The position numbers were made by a program, and so were the translations under genes. A stretch of DNA of 64,000 nucleotides. It comes from CAYQNU01 sp964419055 (lineage in GTDB: Bacteria > Bacteroidota > Bacteroidia > Flavobacteriales_D > Parvicellaceae). Where the stretch lies: contig CAYQNU010000006.1 of NCBI GenBank assembly GCA_964419055.1, positions 124,001 to 188,000 of the forward strand, given 5' to 3'. Of this stretch, positions 53,332 through 63,251 are shown one piece after another. The notes below the pieces were generated by a model. That model was not told the origin of the DNA, made no database searches, and worked only from the letters and a program-made list of their open reading frames with translations. Each line of letters begins with the position of its first letter. Positions within the stretch are counted from its first letter, which is position 1.

Positions 53332-54417
53332 TTGAAAAAAATCTTCATACTAATAGGTACAAGACCCAATTTCATTAAAGTAACTCGATTTAAAGAATTG
53401 AGCGCAAATTATAATTGTGAGGTGAAAATCATTCATACTGGGCAACATTTTGATGCGAATATGGCAGATGTGTTTTTTGAACAATTTGGTTTAACGCCAG
53501 ACTATTTCCTCAATGTGGGTGGGTTGTCTCCCAATGCCCAAGTAGCTCAAATAATGCTTAAGTTGGAGGAGTTATTTACAACAATCGGTAAGCCTGACTT
53601 TTTGATGGTGCCTGGGGATGTCAACTCTACTTTGGCGGGAGCAGTAGCGGCCAATAAAATGAACATTCCCTTAATTCATTTAGAAAGTGGTTTGCGTTCA
53701 TTTGATAAAAAAATGCCCGAAGAACACAATCGAATTGTCGCAGATAATCTGAGTGATATTTGTTTAGTAACAGAACCATCAGGAATCGAAAATCTTAAAA
53801 ATGAAGGAGTGCAAGCAAAAGTGTTTCATGTGGGTAATACGATGATTGATACCTTGGTGAAATTTGAACCACAAATAGAAGCTTCTACTATTTTAAAGAA
53901 TTTAGGAATAAAACCACACAATTACATTTTATGTACTTTTCATAGACCCTCAAATGTAGATGATAAAGTACAACTTCAAAAATTAATTTATTTATTGGAT
54001 TCTTTATCCAAGGTGCAAAAGGTGGTAATACCGCTTCACCCCAGAACCTTAAAAATGATTAAAGAATTTGGGTTACATGAAACCCTAGAAAGCAATCAAA
54101 ATATTATAATTACCGAACCATTGGGTTATTTCGAGTTTCAAAAACTCATAAAAGAAGCAACACTTGTTCTTACTGACAGTGGTGGGATACAAGAAGAAAC
54201 TACATTTAGACAAATTCCTTGTCTTACCCTTAGAGAAAATACCGAACGTCCGGTTACAATAGTAGAAGGTACCAATACTTTGATGCATTTTAACGTTACT
54301 GAAATTATTCAATATGTACATCAAATTATTAACGGAACCTACAAAAAAGGTACCGTCCCTCAATTTTGGGATGGGCATACCACCGAGAGAATATTTGAGG
54401 TGTTAACCAAAAGCTAG
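53332..54417 (+). CDS. wecB: UDP-GlcNAc 2-epimerase (non-hydrolysing)
   Basis: Makes UDP-ManNAc from UDP-GlcNAc. 361 residues of GT-B fold: it begins IFILIGTRPNFIKV, has MVPGDVNSTLAGAVAA, HLESGLRSFDKKMPEEHNR, FHRPSNVD and LTDSGGIQEE, all conserved in WecB. TTG 53332 is the start, with a conserved N-terminal strand beginning three codons later and no ATG upstream. It would supply ManNAc-type sugar to the polymer and is separate from the hydrolysing epimerase of the legionaminic set. Confidence 0.93.
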   Translation: MKKIFILIGTRPNFIKVTRFKELSANYNCEVKIIHTGQHFDANMADVFFEQFGLTPDYFLNVGGLSPNAQVAQIMLKLEELFTTIGKPDFLMVPGDVNSTLAGAVAANKMNIPLIHLESGLRSFDKKMPEEHNRIVADNLSDICLVTEPSGIENLKNEGVQAKVFHVGNTMIDTLVKFEPQIEASTILKNLGIKPHNYILCTFHRPSNVDDKVQLQKLIYLLDSLSKVQKVVIPLHPRTLKMIKEFGLHETLESNQNIIITEPLGYFEFQKLIKEATLVLTDSGGIQEETTFRQIPCLTLRENTERPVTIVEGTNTLMHFNVTEIIQYVHQIINGTYKKGTVPQFWDGHTTERIFEVLTKS

Positions 54418-54599
54418 TACTAAAAATAATCTCAACCACAAATGACCAATTGAAGTGCTAAGAGAATTATTTGTAACAAATCATTCTTCGGTTAAAAAAA
54501 AACAATTAATGGACATTAATTATCGGAATTATTCATTAATAAAGAAAGCTTTTTCCTAATTATTCTTCATAGTTTGAACAAATAAATCACTTTAAAAAG

Positions 54600-55562
54600 T
54601 TGAATACAACTTGTAGCATTATAGTTCCTTCTTATAATAAAGTTTCATTTATTGAGCAAACAATCCAATCTGTTATAAGTCAAACAAATCCTAATTGGGA
54701 ATTAATCCTAATTGATGATAATTCTACAGATGGTACTCAGGCATTGCTTGAAAAGTATATAAAATTTGATGCTAGAATCCAAATACATTTTAATTCTGAA
54801 AACAAAGGAGGAAATTATTGCCGAAATCAAGGCTTAAAATTGGCAACTGGTACTTATATTGTTTTTTTAGATGGAGACGATCTTTTGGTTCCTTTTTGTA
54901 TAGAACAACGAATCCAAGCAATAGAAAACAATCCATCATTTGATATCTGGGTTTTTCCAATGGGAACATTTATTAAATCCATTGGAGATCATTCAGCATC
55001 AAATTGGATTCCGCCATCAAATAATTCTGATTTTTTAGGTCTTTTTATAAAACACAAGCTTCCTTGGGCAATTTGTCAACCTATTTGGAAAAGAGAAAAG
55101 CTAGAAGATTTAAAAGGATTTAATGAAACATTTATTCGTTTACAGGATGTAGAATTACATACTAGAGCCTTAATTAAGGGTTTAAAAATAAGTACCTTTC
55201 CAAATCAAAAAGTAGATTGTTATTATAGAATAGATGAACAGCGAAATGAATTGAATACGAATGATTTCATGGTTAATTTTATTAATGGCGCCATTCATTA
55301 TTACATTACCTTTTATAATTCATTAAGTCAAAAACATAAAAAAAATCTAGTGGGTAGTTTATTAGAACCCTTAAGTGTTGTTTGTTATCAACTAAGAATG
55401 AGAAAAATAACACCGAATGAAGCTACAATTTTGGCAAATAGAATTATTAATACTTGTTTAATAAAAAGTCAAAAAAGATGGTTAAGTATTTATTTTTTTA
55501 TTGAAAGAATGATGCCTTTTCACCCAAAAGGATTAAAAAAAATAATTGAAATCATCCTTTGA
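54600..55562 (+). CDS. GT2 glycosyltransferase
   Basis: A 320-residue GT-A transferase with IVPSYNKVSFIEQTIQSV, LILIDDNSTDGT, FLDGDDLLVP and FIRLQDVELHTRALI. The start is TTG 54600, immediately before the first conserved strand. 182 bases upstream lack an exact TAnnTTTG. It converges with the next gene, with six bases between the stops. Confidence 0.85.
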   Translation: MNTTCSIIVPSYNKVSFIEQTIQSVISQTNPNWELILIDDNSTDGTQALLEKYIKFDARIQIHFNSENKGGNYCRNQGLKLATGTYIVFLDGDDLLVPFCIEQRIQAIENNPSFDIWVFPMGTFIKSIGDHSASNWIPPSNNSDFLGLFIKHKLPWAICQPIWKREKLEDLKGFNETFIRLQDVELHTRALIKGLKISTFPNQKVDCYYRIDEQRNELNTNDFMVNFINGAIHYYITFYNSLSQKHKKNLVGSLLEPLSVVCYQLRMRKITPNEATILANRIINTCLIKSQKRWLSIYFFIERMMPFHPKGLKKIIEIIL

Positions 55563-55568
55563 TATTTT

Positions 55569-56492
55569 TTAAATTGATTTTTGAAAATAAATAGTACGAT
55601 CTCTAAAGAATAACTTTTTCAAAAGAGATTTATTGGGGATTAGTTTATACCCTCGATACTCATAAAATGTAATAATATCAATAGGGTCGATACTGGCAGC
55701 AGCATCTTCATCAGTATATAAGTATAAATCATAATTGGGAGTTAGTTTTCCAAATTTTAGATTTTTTTTAGATTTAGTTATACCAAAAATTAGTTTTAAT
55801 GCCCTTTTTATTACGATATAAGGCATTCTGATTATTTTTAATTCTGAAACAACAATAACATAATAAATGATTTTTTCTTTGGTTGAAAGTGCCTTAAAAT
55901 TCCTCCCATTTTTTACTTTATAAATGCCGTATTTATTCCACCACCTACAATTCCAAGCATCACAATGTATTACAAAACCATTTGGCTTCAATACTCTATC
56001 TATTTCTTTTAATACGGCATCTGGATTATGTGGATGTTCTAAAAATGTGTGTGTAAAAATAGCATCAATAGAATTGTTTTCAAAAGGTAATTTTTCGGCA
56101 TTACAAGCCACTGAGACCATATCAAACTGATTACTATATTCAATCATACTTGTTTGAGAGATGTCTAAAGGGAAATAGTTTTCAAAAAAATAAAAAGGAT
56201 ACCCCGATCTTCTTTGAAATTTACTTCCTCCTATTTCCATCAAAATAGCATCGCTGTTTATATTTGATTGAAGAAATTTTATTAAACCTTGAATTTCAAT
56301 TGGTGAATTAGATAAATTAACTTCTATATTTTTCTTTTGAACTTCAATATTTCCAGATTCAAAACCTTTGAATTGCTCATTATAGAATTTAGATGAAGGA
56401 GTTTCAATAGTAAAATCTAAAGTTAATTTTTTGTTACCTATAAATGAATTTGGTTTTATTGAGCAAATTTGAATAAGGTCGTCTAATTTCAT
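55569..56492 (-). CDS. SAM methyltransferase in reverse orientation
   Basis: A 307-residue protein with a class I methyltransferase domain in the second half: ILMEIGGSKFQRRSGYPFYFFENYFPLDIS, VACNAEKLPFENNSIDAIF, FLEHPHNPDAVLKEIDRVLKPNGFVIHCDAWNCRWW. The first hundred residues are variable and may be a separate recognition domain. It is the only minus-strand gene between 5 and 62 kb, so it may have arrived independently and have its own promoter. Confidence 0.75.
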   Translation of the reverse strand: MKLDDLIQICSIKPNSFIGNKKLTLDFTIETPSSKFYNEQFKGFESGNIEVQKKNIEVNLSNSPIEIQGLIKFLQSNINSDAILMEIGGSKFQRRSGYPFYFFENYFPLDISQTSMIEYSNQFDMVSVACNAEKLPFENNSIDAIFTHTFLEHPHNPDAVLKEIDRVLKPNGFVIHCDAWNCRWWNKYGIYKVKNGRNFKALSTKEKIIYYVIVVSELKIIRMPYIVIKRALKLIFGITKSKKNLKFGKLTPNYDLYLYTDEDAAASIDPIDIITFYEYRGYKLIPNKSLLKKLFFRDRTIYFQKSI

Positions 56493-56582
56493 AAAAGTTA
56501 AATAAGAATTTAAAACTTTGTAAATATAGAAATAAACTTTTTTGGATGATATATTTATGAGAATTCATTTACTTTTTATCGT

Positions 56583-56590
56583 TAAATTTG
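56583..56590 (+). promoter_or_regulatory. -7 promoter element (TAAATTTG)
   Basis: This exact TAnnTTTG match lies 35 bases before TTG 56626, in the region divergent from the methyltransferase. It suggests a separate transcription unit for the Wzy/GT4 genes. Confidence 0.5.
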
Positions 56591-56625
56591 CTAAATTTTT
56601 TAAAATCGTAAAGAATTAGTGTAAA

Positions 56626-57789
56626 TTGAAAATTATATTACTATCAGACGGAATTACGCCATTCGTTACTGGAGGTATGCAACGTCATTCGGCTAATTTG
56701 GTTAAATACTTTACGTTAGCAGGACTAGAAGTAGACTTAGTACACTGCGTAAGTCAGTTACAAAATTTACCAACTGATGATGAAGTTAATGAATCACTTT
56801 TTGGCATAAATTCTACTATCAAACTTTCAAAAATAATTACGTTGAGATTTCCAAAACCTGGTAAAATACCTGGCCATTATATTCGTAATTCATACAAATA
56901 CTCAAAAGATATATTCAATTTCGTAAATTGGTCTGAATATGATTTTGTTTATGCTAAAGGTTTTTGTGGTTGGTATTACATGAAGCAAAAGAAAAAAGGG
57001 GTTAATTTACCGCCCATTGGAGTTAAATTCCATGGGTATGAAATGTTTCAACAAAATAATTCAATAACCCAAAAGCTAAAAGCACAATTACTCAAAAAAG
57101 CTACCATTTGGAACAATGAACACGCTGATTTCGTTTTTTCATATGGTGGTAGAATTACAGATTTAATTAAGCAAAATTTAAATGTTCCTTCCTCCAAAAT
57201 CATCGAAATGACTTCAGGAATTGATAAAGAGTGGATTAGAAAAGATCGCTTTGAATCAAAAAATGAGGTAACAAAATTTGTTTTTATTGGAAGAAATGAA
57301 AAAAGAAAAGGAATTGAAGAATTGAATGAAGCTATTCAATTTTTACTTAAACATAAATTATTGGACTTTGAATTTCATTTTATTGGTCCAATTCCGAAAA
57401 TTAATCAGATTCAACACAAATCCATTATTTATTATGGAGAGTTAAATGACAAATCTCAAATAATCAAGATACTTGATCAAATGGATGTTTTGGTTTGTCC
57501 AAGTCATTCTGAAGGAATGCCAAATGTAATTTTAGAGGGTATGGCTAGGGGGTTAGCAATTATAGCAACCGATGTAGGGTCAGTCAATCAATTAGTTGAC
57601 AATTCAGTCGGAATGTTAATTCAGCCTTTCAAAAAAGAAGAATTAATTACTGCACTAAATGTAATGATAAAATCAAGTTCTGAGCAGCTAATTAAATTAA
57701 AAACGGCAGCTATTCAACGAACTCAAAATCAATTTGAATGGTCTGTGTTAATTCATGAATTAATCATTGAAATTAAGGGAATAAATTAA
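56626..57789 (+). CDS. GT4 glycosyltransferase
   Basis: A 387-residue GT-B transferase. The N-terminal half has ILLSDGITPFVTGGMQRHSANLVKYF and GVKFHGYEMF. The C-terminal half has FIGRNEKRKGIEEL and the EX7E block SHSEGMPNVILEGMARGLAIIATDVGSV. The start is TTG 56626 with the first strand beginning at once. The Wzy-like gene follows directly after its stop. Confidence 0.88.
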   Translation: MKIILLSDGITPFVTGGMQRHSANLVKYFTLAGLEVDLVHCVSQLQNLPTDDEVNESLFGINSTIKLSKIITLRFPKPGKIPGHYIRNSYKYSKDIFNFVNWSEYDFVYAKGFCGWYYMKQKKKGVNLPPIGVKFHGYEMFQQNNSITQKLKAQLLKKATIWNNEHADFVFSYGGRITDLIKQNLNVPSSKIIEMTSGIDKEWIRKDRFESKNEVTKFVFIGRNEKRKGIEELNEAIQFLLKHKLLDFEFHFIGPIPKINQIQHKSIIYYGELNDKSQIIKILDQMDVLVCPSHSEGMPNVILEGMARGLAIIATDVGSVNQLVDNSVGMLIQPFKKEELITALNVMIKSSSEQLIKLKTAAIQRTQNQFEWSVLIHELIIEIKGIN

Positions 57790-59136
57790 GTGGAAACATA
57801 TAAAATAGAATCATATAATCAAAAGAGAAAGTCAGTTGTGATTGATTTTCTAATTATGATATCTATCTTTATTAGTTCAATGGTTTTGTTCAAACAACCT
57901 TTTGAATTTTATATTCACTACATTATTTTTCTTGGCTTACTTCCGTTTTTTGCTAATCGATATGGGTATCCAAAATATGCTGGTCAAATTCTTTTGATAA
58001 CTTTAATTTTAGGAGGTTTTGATGTTTTTATTGGCAATTGTGATACGTTTATGTTTATCAAAACTTGGGGAGGTTTAGCTTTATCGCTTACTTTTTACAG
58101 TTACGTGTTACAATATTATGATTTTAATATAAAATACATTTTTGAAAAATACCTTAAATGGAGTTACTGGATGTCTTTAATATGTGTTTTACAAGCAGCA
58201 TCTTTTATTGTTAAATTTAAACCGGGTTATGATTATTCTTGGATTTTAAATAAATGGGCTGCTGTTCCTGGGGGAATTATTGGACTACGTTTAAACGGGT
58301 TGTTTTCAGAACCATCTACATTGGCAGTTGTTTTAGCGCCAGCTGTTTATGTTGCCTTTTATAATGTCATTCACAAAGAAAAGTATGTATTAAACAAATT
58401 AAAATCACTGCTATTATTAATCGTTTATGTTGGTTCTGGATCTTCAACAGCCTATATCGGATTATTGTTTATTTTACTGTTAGTTACCGATAGTTTAAGG
58501 GTTCGGTACTTTGTTTTTGGGGCTGTATTTGTAACATTTTTGGCTACTTTGTTATATAACAATGTACCTGAATTTAAAAGTAGAGTAGACACCTCCTTTG
58601 AATTGTGGGTTAATCAAAATTATAGTATTGAAAATACGAACACATCTGGATTTGTATTGTACAACAATGCACAAGTTACTTCATTGGCGTTTGTAGAGCA
58701 TCCTTTTTTTGGAACAGGATTAGGTTCTTATAATAAATCATATGAAAAATTTTCACTAACCAAATCAGTTTTAGAATATGATTTTGAGTTTAATGTAAGT
58801 GATGGAAACTCCTTGTTTTTAAGAATCGTTGTTGAGACAGGAATTTTAGGGACTGGTTTTTTCTTAATCATTATTTTTAGAGCATTTATTGGTCGAAGTG
58901 CCGTTGGAGAAGAACGATACTTCAGATTAGTAAGTCAAGGTATATTGATAATGATTTTATTGTATTTGCTAAGGCAAGGTAACTACTTTTTAAATGCACT
59001 GCCATTGTTTGTTATGATGTATTATTTTAATTGGAGTCAATTTAAAGCCTTTCAACTTGAAAAGAAAGCGTTACTTGAACATCAAGAAGCTCAAGAAAAT
59101 GAAGAGGCAACACCCGTAATTTCTGCAACAAATTAG
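57790..59136 (+). CDS. Wzy-type polymerase / O-antigen ligase-like membrane protein
   Basis: A 448-residue inner-membrane protein with about ten to twelve spans and one long loop between residues 255 and 330. Conserved-looking features are NGLFSEPSTLAVVLAPA and the loop segment FFGTGLGSYNKSY. These are seen in Wzy polymerases and WaaL ligases, which share the fold. In a cluster with glycosyltransferases and a Wzc-like co-polymerase, Wzy is the likelier role. GTG 57790 is the start. The C-terminus is acidic and disordered. Confidence 0.8.
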   Translation: METYKIESYNQKRKSVVIDFLIMISIFISSMVLFKQPFEFYIHYIIFLGLLPFFANRYGYPKYAGQILLITLILGGFDVFIGNCDTFMFIKTWGGLALSLTFYSYVLQYYDFNIKYIFEKYLKWSYWMSLICVLQAASFIVKFKPGYDYSWILNKWAAVPGGIIGLRLNGLFSEPSTLAVVLAPAVYVAFYNVIHKEKYVLNKLKSLLLLIVYVGSGSSTAYIGLLFILLLVTDSLRVRYFVFGAVFVTFLATLLYNNVPEFKSRVDTSFELWVNQNYSIENTNTSGFVLYNNAQVTSLAFVEHPFFGTGLGSYNKSYEKFSLTKSVLEYDFEFNVSDGNSLFLRIVVETGILGTGFFLIIIFRAFIGRSAVGEERYFRLVSQGILIMILLYLLRQGNYFLNALPLFVMMYYFNWSQFKAFQLEKKALLEHQEAQENEEATPVISATN

Positions 59137-59138
59137 TT

Positions 59139-60188
59139 ATGAATATACTTTTTTTATATAGTGAGTTAGCAGGTTATTCCATTGCGTGTATGAAAAAAGT
59201 GATGGAATTGTATCCTCAAGTGAAAATAACCGTTATTCGTTGGCCCATCAATAAAGAAGCCCCATTTCAGTTTGATTTTGGTGCCATTGAAGTACACGAG
59301 AAAAATACATTTTCAGCGGAACAACTCATTATATTCGTCAAAAAAATCAACCCAACTTTAATCATTTGCTCCGGCTGGATGGATAAAATCTATGTAAAAA
59401 TTTGTCAAATCAATAAAGGTAAAATCCCTACTGTGTTGACCTTAGACAATCATTGGCGAGGAGATATAAAACAACATGTAGCGCAAGTATTGAGTCCGTT
59501 TTTTATCAAAAATCGATTTTCTCACGCTTGGGTGCCTGGGGAAAAACAATATACCTATGCTAAAAAATTGGGGTTTAAAGAAGATAAAATAAACAAAGGG
59601 TTTTATTCAGCCGATGTTGAATTATTTACCACTTATCGTAATCGTTTAAAAACAGAAACGAATAGTCAATTCCCAAAACGATTGTTATATGTAGGAAGAT
59701 ATGTAGAACACAAAGGAATTTTTGATCTTTGGAAGGCTTTTACAGAATTACAAGCTGAACAACCCAATGATTGGGAGTTGTGGTGTGTAGGCACAGGAGA
59801 CCAATGGGAGAATAGAGTTCAGCATCCAAAAATTAAACATATGGGATTTTTACAGCCCAATGAGTTTGATAAGGTCATTACGAATACCAGTGTTTATATA
59901 CTACCCAGTCATTTTGAACCTTGGGGGGTTTCATTGCACGAATTTGTATCGGTCGGCTATCCCGTTATTTGCACTGAACAGGTAGGTAGTGCCGAACAAT
60001 TTTTGAAAAATAACGAAAATGGATTTTCGTTTCCTTCGCAAGATGTTGCTCAACTAAAAAAAGCGATGGTAAACATCATGCAACTCAACGCAGCGGATTT
60101 TCAAAAGATGCAACAAAAAAGTGTTGAGCTAGCACAAACAATTACTCCCAATACTTGGGCAAGAACTTTAATGAGATTTATCTCTTAA
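59139..60188 (+). CDS. GT4 glycosyltransferase
   Basis: A 349-residue GT-B transferase with TVLTLDNHWRGDIKQH, LYVGRYVEHKGIFDLWKAF, PNEFDKVI and PSHFEPWGVSLHEFVSVGYPVICTEQVGSAEQFL, the last being the donor-binding EX7E block. It starts two bases after the Wzy stop, so the two are coupled. Donor unknown. Confidence 0.88.
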   Translation: MNILFLYSELAGYSIACMKKVMELYPQVKITVIRWPINKEAPFQFDFGAIEVHEKNTFSAEQLIIFVKKINPTLIICSGWMDKIYVKICQINKGKIPTVLTLDNHWRGDIKQHVAQVLSPFFIKNRFSHAWVPGEKQYTYAKKLGFKEDKINKGFYSADVELFTTYRNRLKTETNSQFPKRLLYVGRYVEHKGIFDLWKAFTELQAEQPNDWELWCVGTGDQWENRVQHPKIKHMGFLQPNEFDKVITNTSVYILPSHFEPWGVSLHEFVSVGYPVICTEQVGSAEQFLKNNENGFSFPSQDVAQLKKAMVNIMQLNAADFQKMQQKSVELAQTITPNTWARTLMRFIS

Positions 60189-60204
60189 TATATTAAATAC
60201 CAAT

Positions 60205-61341
60205 ATGAAAAACAGTAAACTTCTTATTTTCATTGATTGGTTTGTTCCAGCTCATAAAGCTGGTGGTCCCATTCGTTCGGTATACAATCTAGTTCAAACC
60301 TTTAAAGATGAAATGGACATTTATATTGTTACGTCCACAAAAGATTTAGGGGAGGAAATTGAATTAGAAGGCATAGTAAAGAATAAATGGACAACACAAG
60401 ATGGAGTTAAAATAATATATCTTGAAACAGCAAAACAAAATGTTGATTTTTATAAAAAAATAATAAAAGAAATTAGCCCTTCAACTTTTTATTTAAACAG
60501 TTTGTTTTCCAAAAACTTCACATTGCTGCCTATTCACGCGTATCGTCAATTGGGTTTAAATACAAAACTAATAATTGCACCTAGAGGAATGTTTAGCAAA
60601 GGTGCTCTAGCAATAAAACCACTAAAGAAAAAGCTGTTTTTTATTTATGCCAAACTAATGGGAGTTTTTAAAGGGGTAGTTTGGCATGCATCTTCAGAGA
60701 TTGAAAAAAATGAAATCAAATCAGTTTTCAAAAAGGAGAAAAGTATTCATATAGCTCCAAATGTTTCCCTATTTCAAAAAGATGTTGCTATTAAATCAAA
60801 GCAAAAAGGAGAATTATCAATAATTATGGTATCCAGAATATCACCCATAAAGAATATTCATATTTTGTTAAATGCAGTAGCAACTTCAATTTTTAAAAAT
60901 AACATAAACATTCAAATTATTGGAAATATTGAAGATAAAGCATATTACAATGAGTGTACTAAATTGATAGAAGAAAATAGTTTAAATGTTAAATTTGTTG
61001 GAGCCATACCTAATGAACAAATTAAGCCTTATTTACAACAATCAAATTTATTTTGTTCGCCCACAAACAATGAAAACTACGGTCATGCTATTGTTGAAGC
61101 ACTCTCATTCGGTTTGCCCATTATCATTTCACAATACACCCCTTGGCGCAATTTACAAGAAAAAGGAGTAGGATTTGATTTGCCGTTGGAAGTGGCTGCT
61201 TTTACAAAAGTCATCGATACTTTTGTTGAAATGAGTGAAGAAGAATATGCCTTATATTCATCAAAAGCTATTGAATATTCCAAATCTATTTTACTAAATC
61301 CAGAGGTAATAGAATCCAATAGAAAGTTGTTTTTAAGTTAA
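60205..61341 (+). CDS. GT4 glycosyltransferase
   Basis: A 378-residue GT-B transferase. It starts with FIDWFVPAHKAGGPIRSVYNLVQTF and has LIIAPRGMFSKGAL, VSRISPIKNIHILLNAV, and CSPTNNENYGHAIVEALSFGLPIIISQYTPW. The opening with AHKAGGPIRS is common in exopolysaccharide transferases of Bacteroidetes. Last of the GT4 series before the SDR. Confidence 0.88.
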   Translation: MKNSKLLIFIDWFVPAHKAGGPIRSVYNLVQTFKDEMDIYIVTSTKDLGEEIELEGIVKNKWTTQDGVKIIYLETAKQNVDFYKKIIKEISPSTFYLNSLFSKNFTLLPIHAYRQLGLNTKLIIAPRGMFSKGALAIKPLKKKLFFIYAKLMGVFKGVVWHASSEIEKNEIKSVFKKEKSIHIAPNVSLFQKDVAIKSKQKGELSIIMVSRISPIKNIHILLNAVATSIFKNNINIQIIGNIEDKAYYNECTKLIEENSLNVKFVGAIPNEQIKPYLQQSNLFCSPTNNENYGHAIVEALSFGLPIIISQYTPWRNLQEKGVGFDLPLEVAAFTKVIDTFVEMSEEEYALYSSKAIEYSKSILLNPEVIESNRKLFLS

Positions 61342-61368
61342 CTTTAATCAAAATAATAATTAGATACG

Positions 61369-61376
61369 TACATTTG
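61369..61376 (+). promoter_or_regulatory. -7 promoter element (TACATTTG)
   Basis: This exact TAnnTTTG match lies 19 bases before ATG 61396 of the SDR gene. No -33 TTG was seen at the usual distance. Confidence 0.6.
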
Positions 61377-61395
61377 TACACTTATTTAAATTTAC

Positions 61396-62352
61396 ATGAA
61401 TTCAATAAAAATATTAGTTACTGGTGGAGCCGGAAACGTTGGTGGGGCCTTAGTAAGAAAATTAGTTGAAAACCCTAATTATTTTGTGGTTATTGCAGAT
61501 AATTTAATTACAGGTTCGATGGACAAATTACCATCAGCTAACTATACGAATTGGTCTTTTGTAAACTGTGATGTTAATGACTATAGAGACATTGCCGAAG
61601 TAATGCTTTCCTACAAATTCGACTATGTTTTTCATTATGCAGCACTGGTAGGGGTAAAACGTACTCAAGATAATCCCATTCAAGTATTGGATGATATTGA
61701 TGGGATTAAAAACGTATTGAATTTATCTAAAAATACTTCTGTAAAAAGAGTTTTTTATTCTTCGTCATCAGAAGTATATGGTGAGCCGGTTGAGTTACCG
61801 CAACATGAACATACAACCCCCCTTAACTCTCGTGTTCCGTATGCCGTTGTAAAAAATGTAGGGGAATCTTTTTTCCGTTCATTCAAAAAAGCCTATGACC
61901 TTGATTTTACCATTTTTCGTTTTTTTAATACCTATGGTCCAGGGCAGAGTAAAGATTTTGTGGTGGCTAAATTTTTGTCTTCGGCATTAAATAATCAAGA
62001 CATTACTATTTATGGTGATGGCAGCCAAACACGTACTTTTTGTTACGTGAATGACAATGTAGATACTTGTATCAAAATTTTTGAGCAACAACTCGAAATG
62101 AATGATGTCATCAATATTGGCGGTGCCGATGAGGTAAAAATTATTGATTTGGCTAAGTTAGTCATTGAAATTACTGGCTCATCTTCTAAAATTATCAATT
62201 TACCACCCTTAGAAGAAGGTGATATGACCCGTAGAATGCCCGATAACTCAAAGATGATAAAAATTCTGGATAGACCATTAATCAATGTTAGAGATGGAAT
62301 TCAAATGATGTTGAAAAATGAAGAGTTTAGAAGTCAAATTAAATTAATTTAG
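61396..62352 (+). CDS. Extended SDR, UDP-sugar 4-epimerase/dehydratase type
   Basis: A 318-residue NAD-dependent enzyme with VTGGAGNVGG, SSSSEVYGEP, the catalytic Tyr-Lys in YAVVK, FRFFNTYGPGQSKDFVVAKF and YGDGSQTRTF. It makes or epimerises a nucleotide sugar for the glycan. It converges with the SGNH gene, the two stop codons overlapping by four bases. Its own promoter element lies just upstream. Confidence 0.85.
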   Translation: MNSIKILVTGGAGNVGGALVRKLVENPNYFVVIADNLITGSMDKLPSANYTNWSFVNCDVNDYRDIAEVMLSYKFDYVFHYAALVGVKRTQDNPIQVLDDIDGIKNVLNLSKNTSVKRVFYSSSSEVYGEPVELPQHEHTTPLNSRVPYAVVKNVGESFFRSFKKAYDLDFTIFRFFNTYGPGQSKDFVVAKFLSSALNNQDITIYGDGSQTRTFCYVNDNVDTCIKIFEQQLEMNDVINIGGADEVKIIDLAKLVIEITGSSSKIINLPPLEEGDMTRRMPDNSKMIKILDRPLINVRDGIQMMLKNEEFRSQIKLI

Positions 62353-63248
62353 TTGATTTTCAATAAGTATTGAATAGTATCATTTAACTTTTCAGAGAAT
62401 CTATTTGCAGCTTTTTCATTTAAATGAGTTATATCTGTATAATCGGTAATCTCATAATCTTTACTTTCACTAAAATTGAGATAAAATACACTTTTATTGT
62501 CAGTAAATGAAGTAATATAAGTATTGAATTTTTGTATTTCAGTTAATGAATAAGACATCAACTCTTTGTTTCTCACTGGAGGCATTACAATAAATGTTTT
62601 GATTTTGCCCGTTTTACAGAGATCTAGTATTTTTGTGAAATATTTTTCTTGAAAAGGCAATCTGAATATGTTTCTTTTTATTGTATCGTTTTCTTTTGCA
62701 ATTCCATGTTTTATATATTGACCATTTTCACGAATAAATGGAATATCATTTTTTGGTCTTAAGTCCATAATTTTCTTGGGATTCATATTGCCGATATGAT
62801 AATTTAATTTATCAAAAAATGCTGTTGAAGAATAATCTTTATTGTATTCATCTCCTAACAAGTCCGAATAAACATAATTTCTTTTATCTGAAATAAAACT
62901 AAATTGAAAGTAATCAATACCTAAAATCAAATATTTTATTTTTTTACCTTTTTCTTTTATAAATTTTAGTTTATAAAACAATTGATTATAAGAATCATTA
63001 TCATGAGAAAAATTGTAGGTTTTTATTTGAAATTTATCAGGATTGAGTCCTCTATATATTCTACTATTACCTAATATTAACATTTCATAATCTCTTTTAA
63101 TTGCATTGTTAAATGAGAAAGTAATTTGATCTTTTGTACTTGGTCCGTTTTGCTTAGACAACAACAATGGCATTGTATAAACGGCTATTATACAGTAAAG
63201 TAGAATAGGGATTCCAAATACAATTAATGTTGTTATAAATTTTTTCAT
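62349..63248 (-). CDS. SGNH-like membrane-anchored acyltransfer partner (AlgJ/X-type)
   Basis: A 299-residue protein with one N-terminal signal anchor (about residues 5-30), then a periplasmic domain. It has the SGNH-type opening LILGNSRIYRGL (GNSR at 60-63) and near the C-terminus Asp272 and His275 in DITHLN, matching the catalytic DxxH. Such proteins take an acyl group from an MBOAT partner and pass it to a polysaccharide; the MBOAT gene lies three bases upstream. Acceptor is unknown but the window's glycan is the obvious candidate. Confidence 0.75.
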   Translation of the reverse strand: MKKFITTLIVFGIPILLYCIIAVYTMPLLLSKQNGPSTKDQITFSFNNAIKRDYEMLILGNSRIYRGLNPDKFQIKTYNFSHDNDSYNQLFYKLKFIKEKGKKIKYLILGIDYFQFSFISDKRNYVYSDLLGDEYNKDYSSTAFFDKLNYHIGNMNPKKIMDLRPKNDIPFIRENGQYIKHGIAKENDTIKRNIFRLPFQEKYFTKILDLCKTGKIKTFIVMPPVRNKELMSYSLTEIQKFNTYITSFTDNKSVFYLNFSESKDYEITDYTDITHLNEKAANRFSEKLNDTIQYLLKIN

Positions 63249-63251
63249 TTA

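Noticed and set aside
54418..54599. Small gene or promoter in the gap before the GT2 gene
   Set aside because: No coding frame of note; the best -7 candidate (ATAGTTTG) has the wrong bases.
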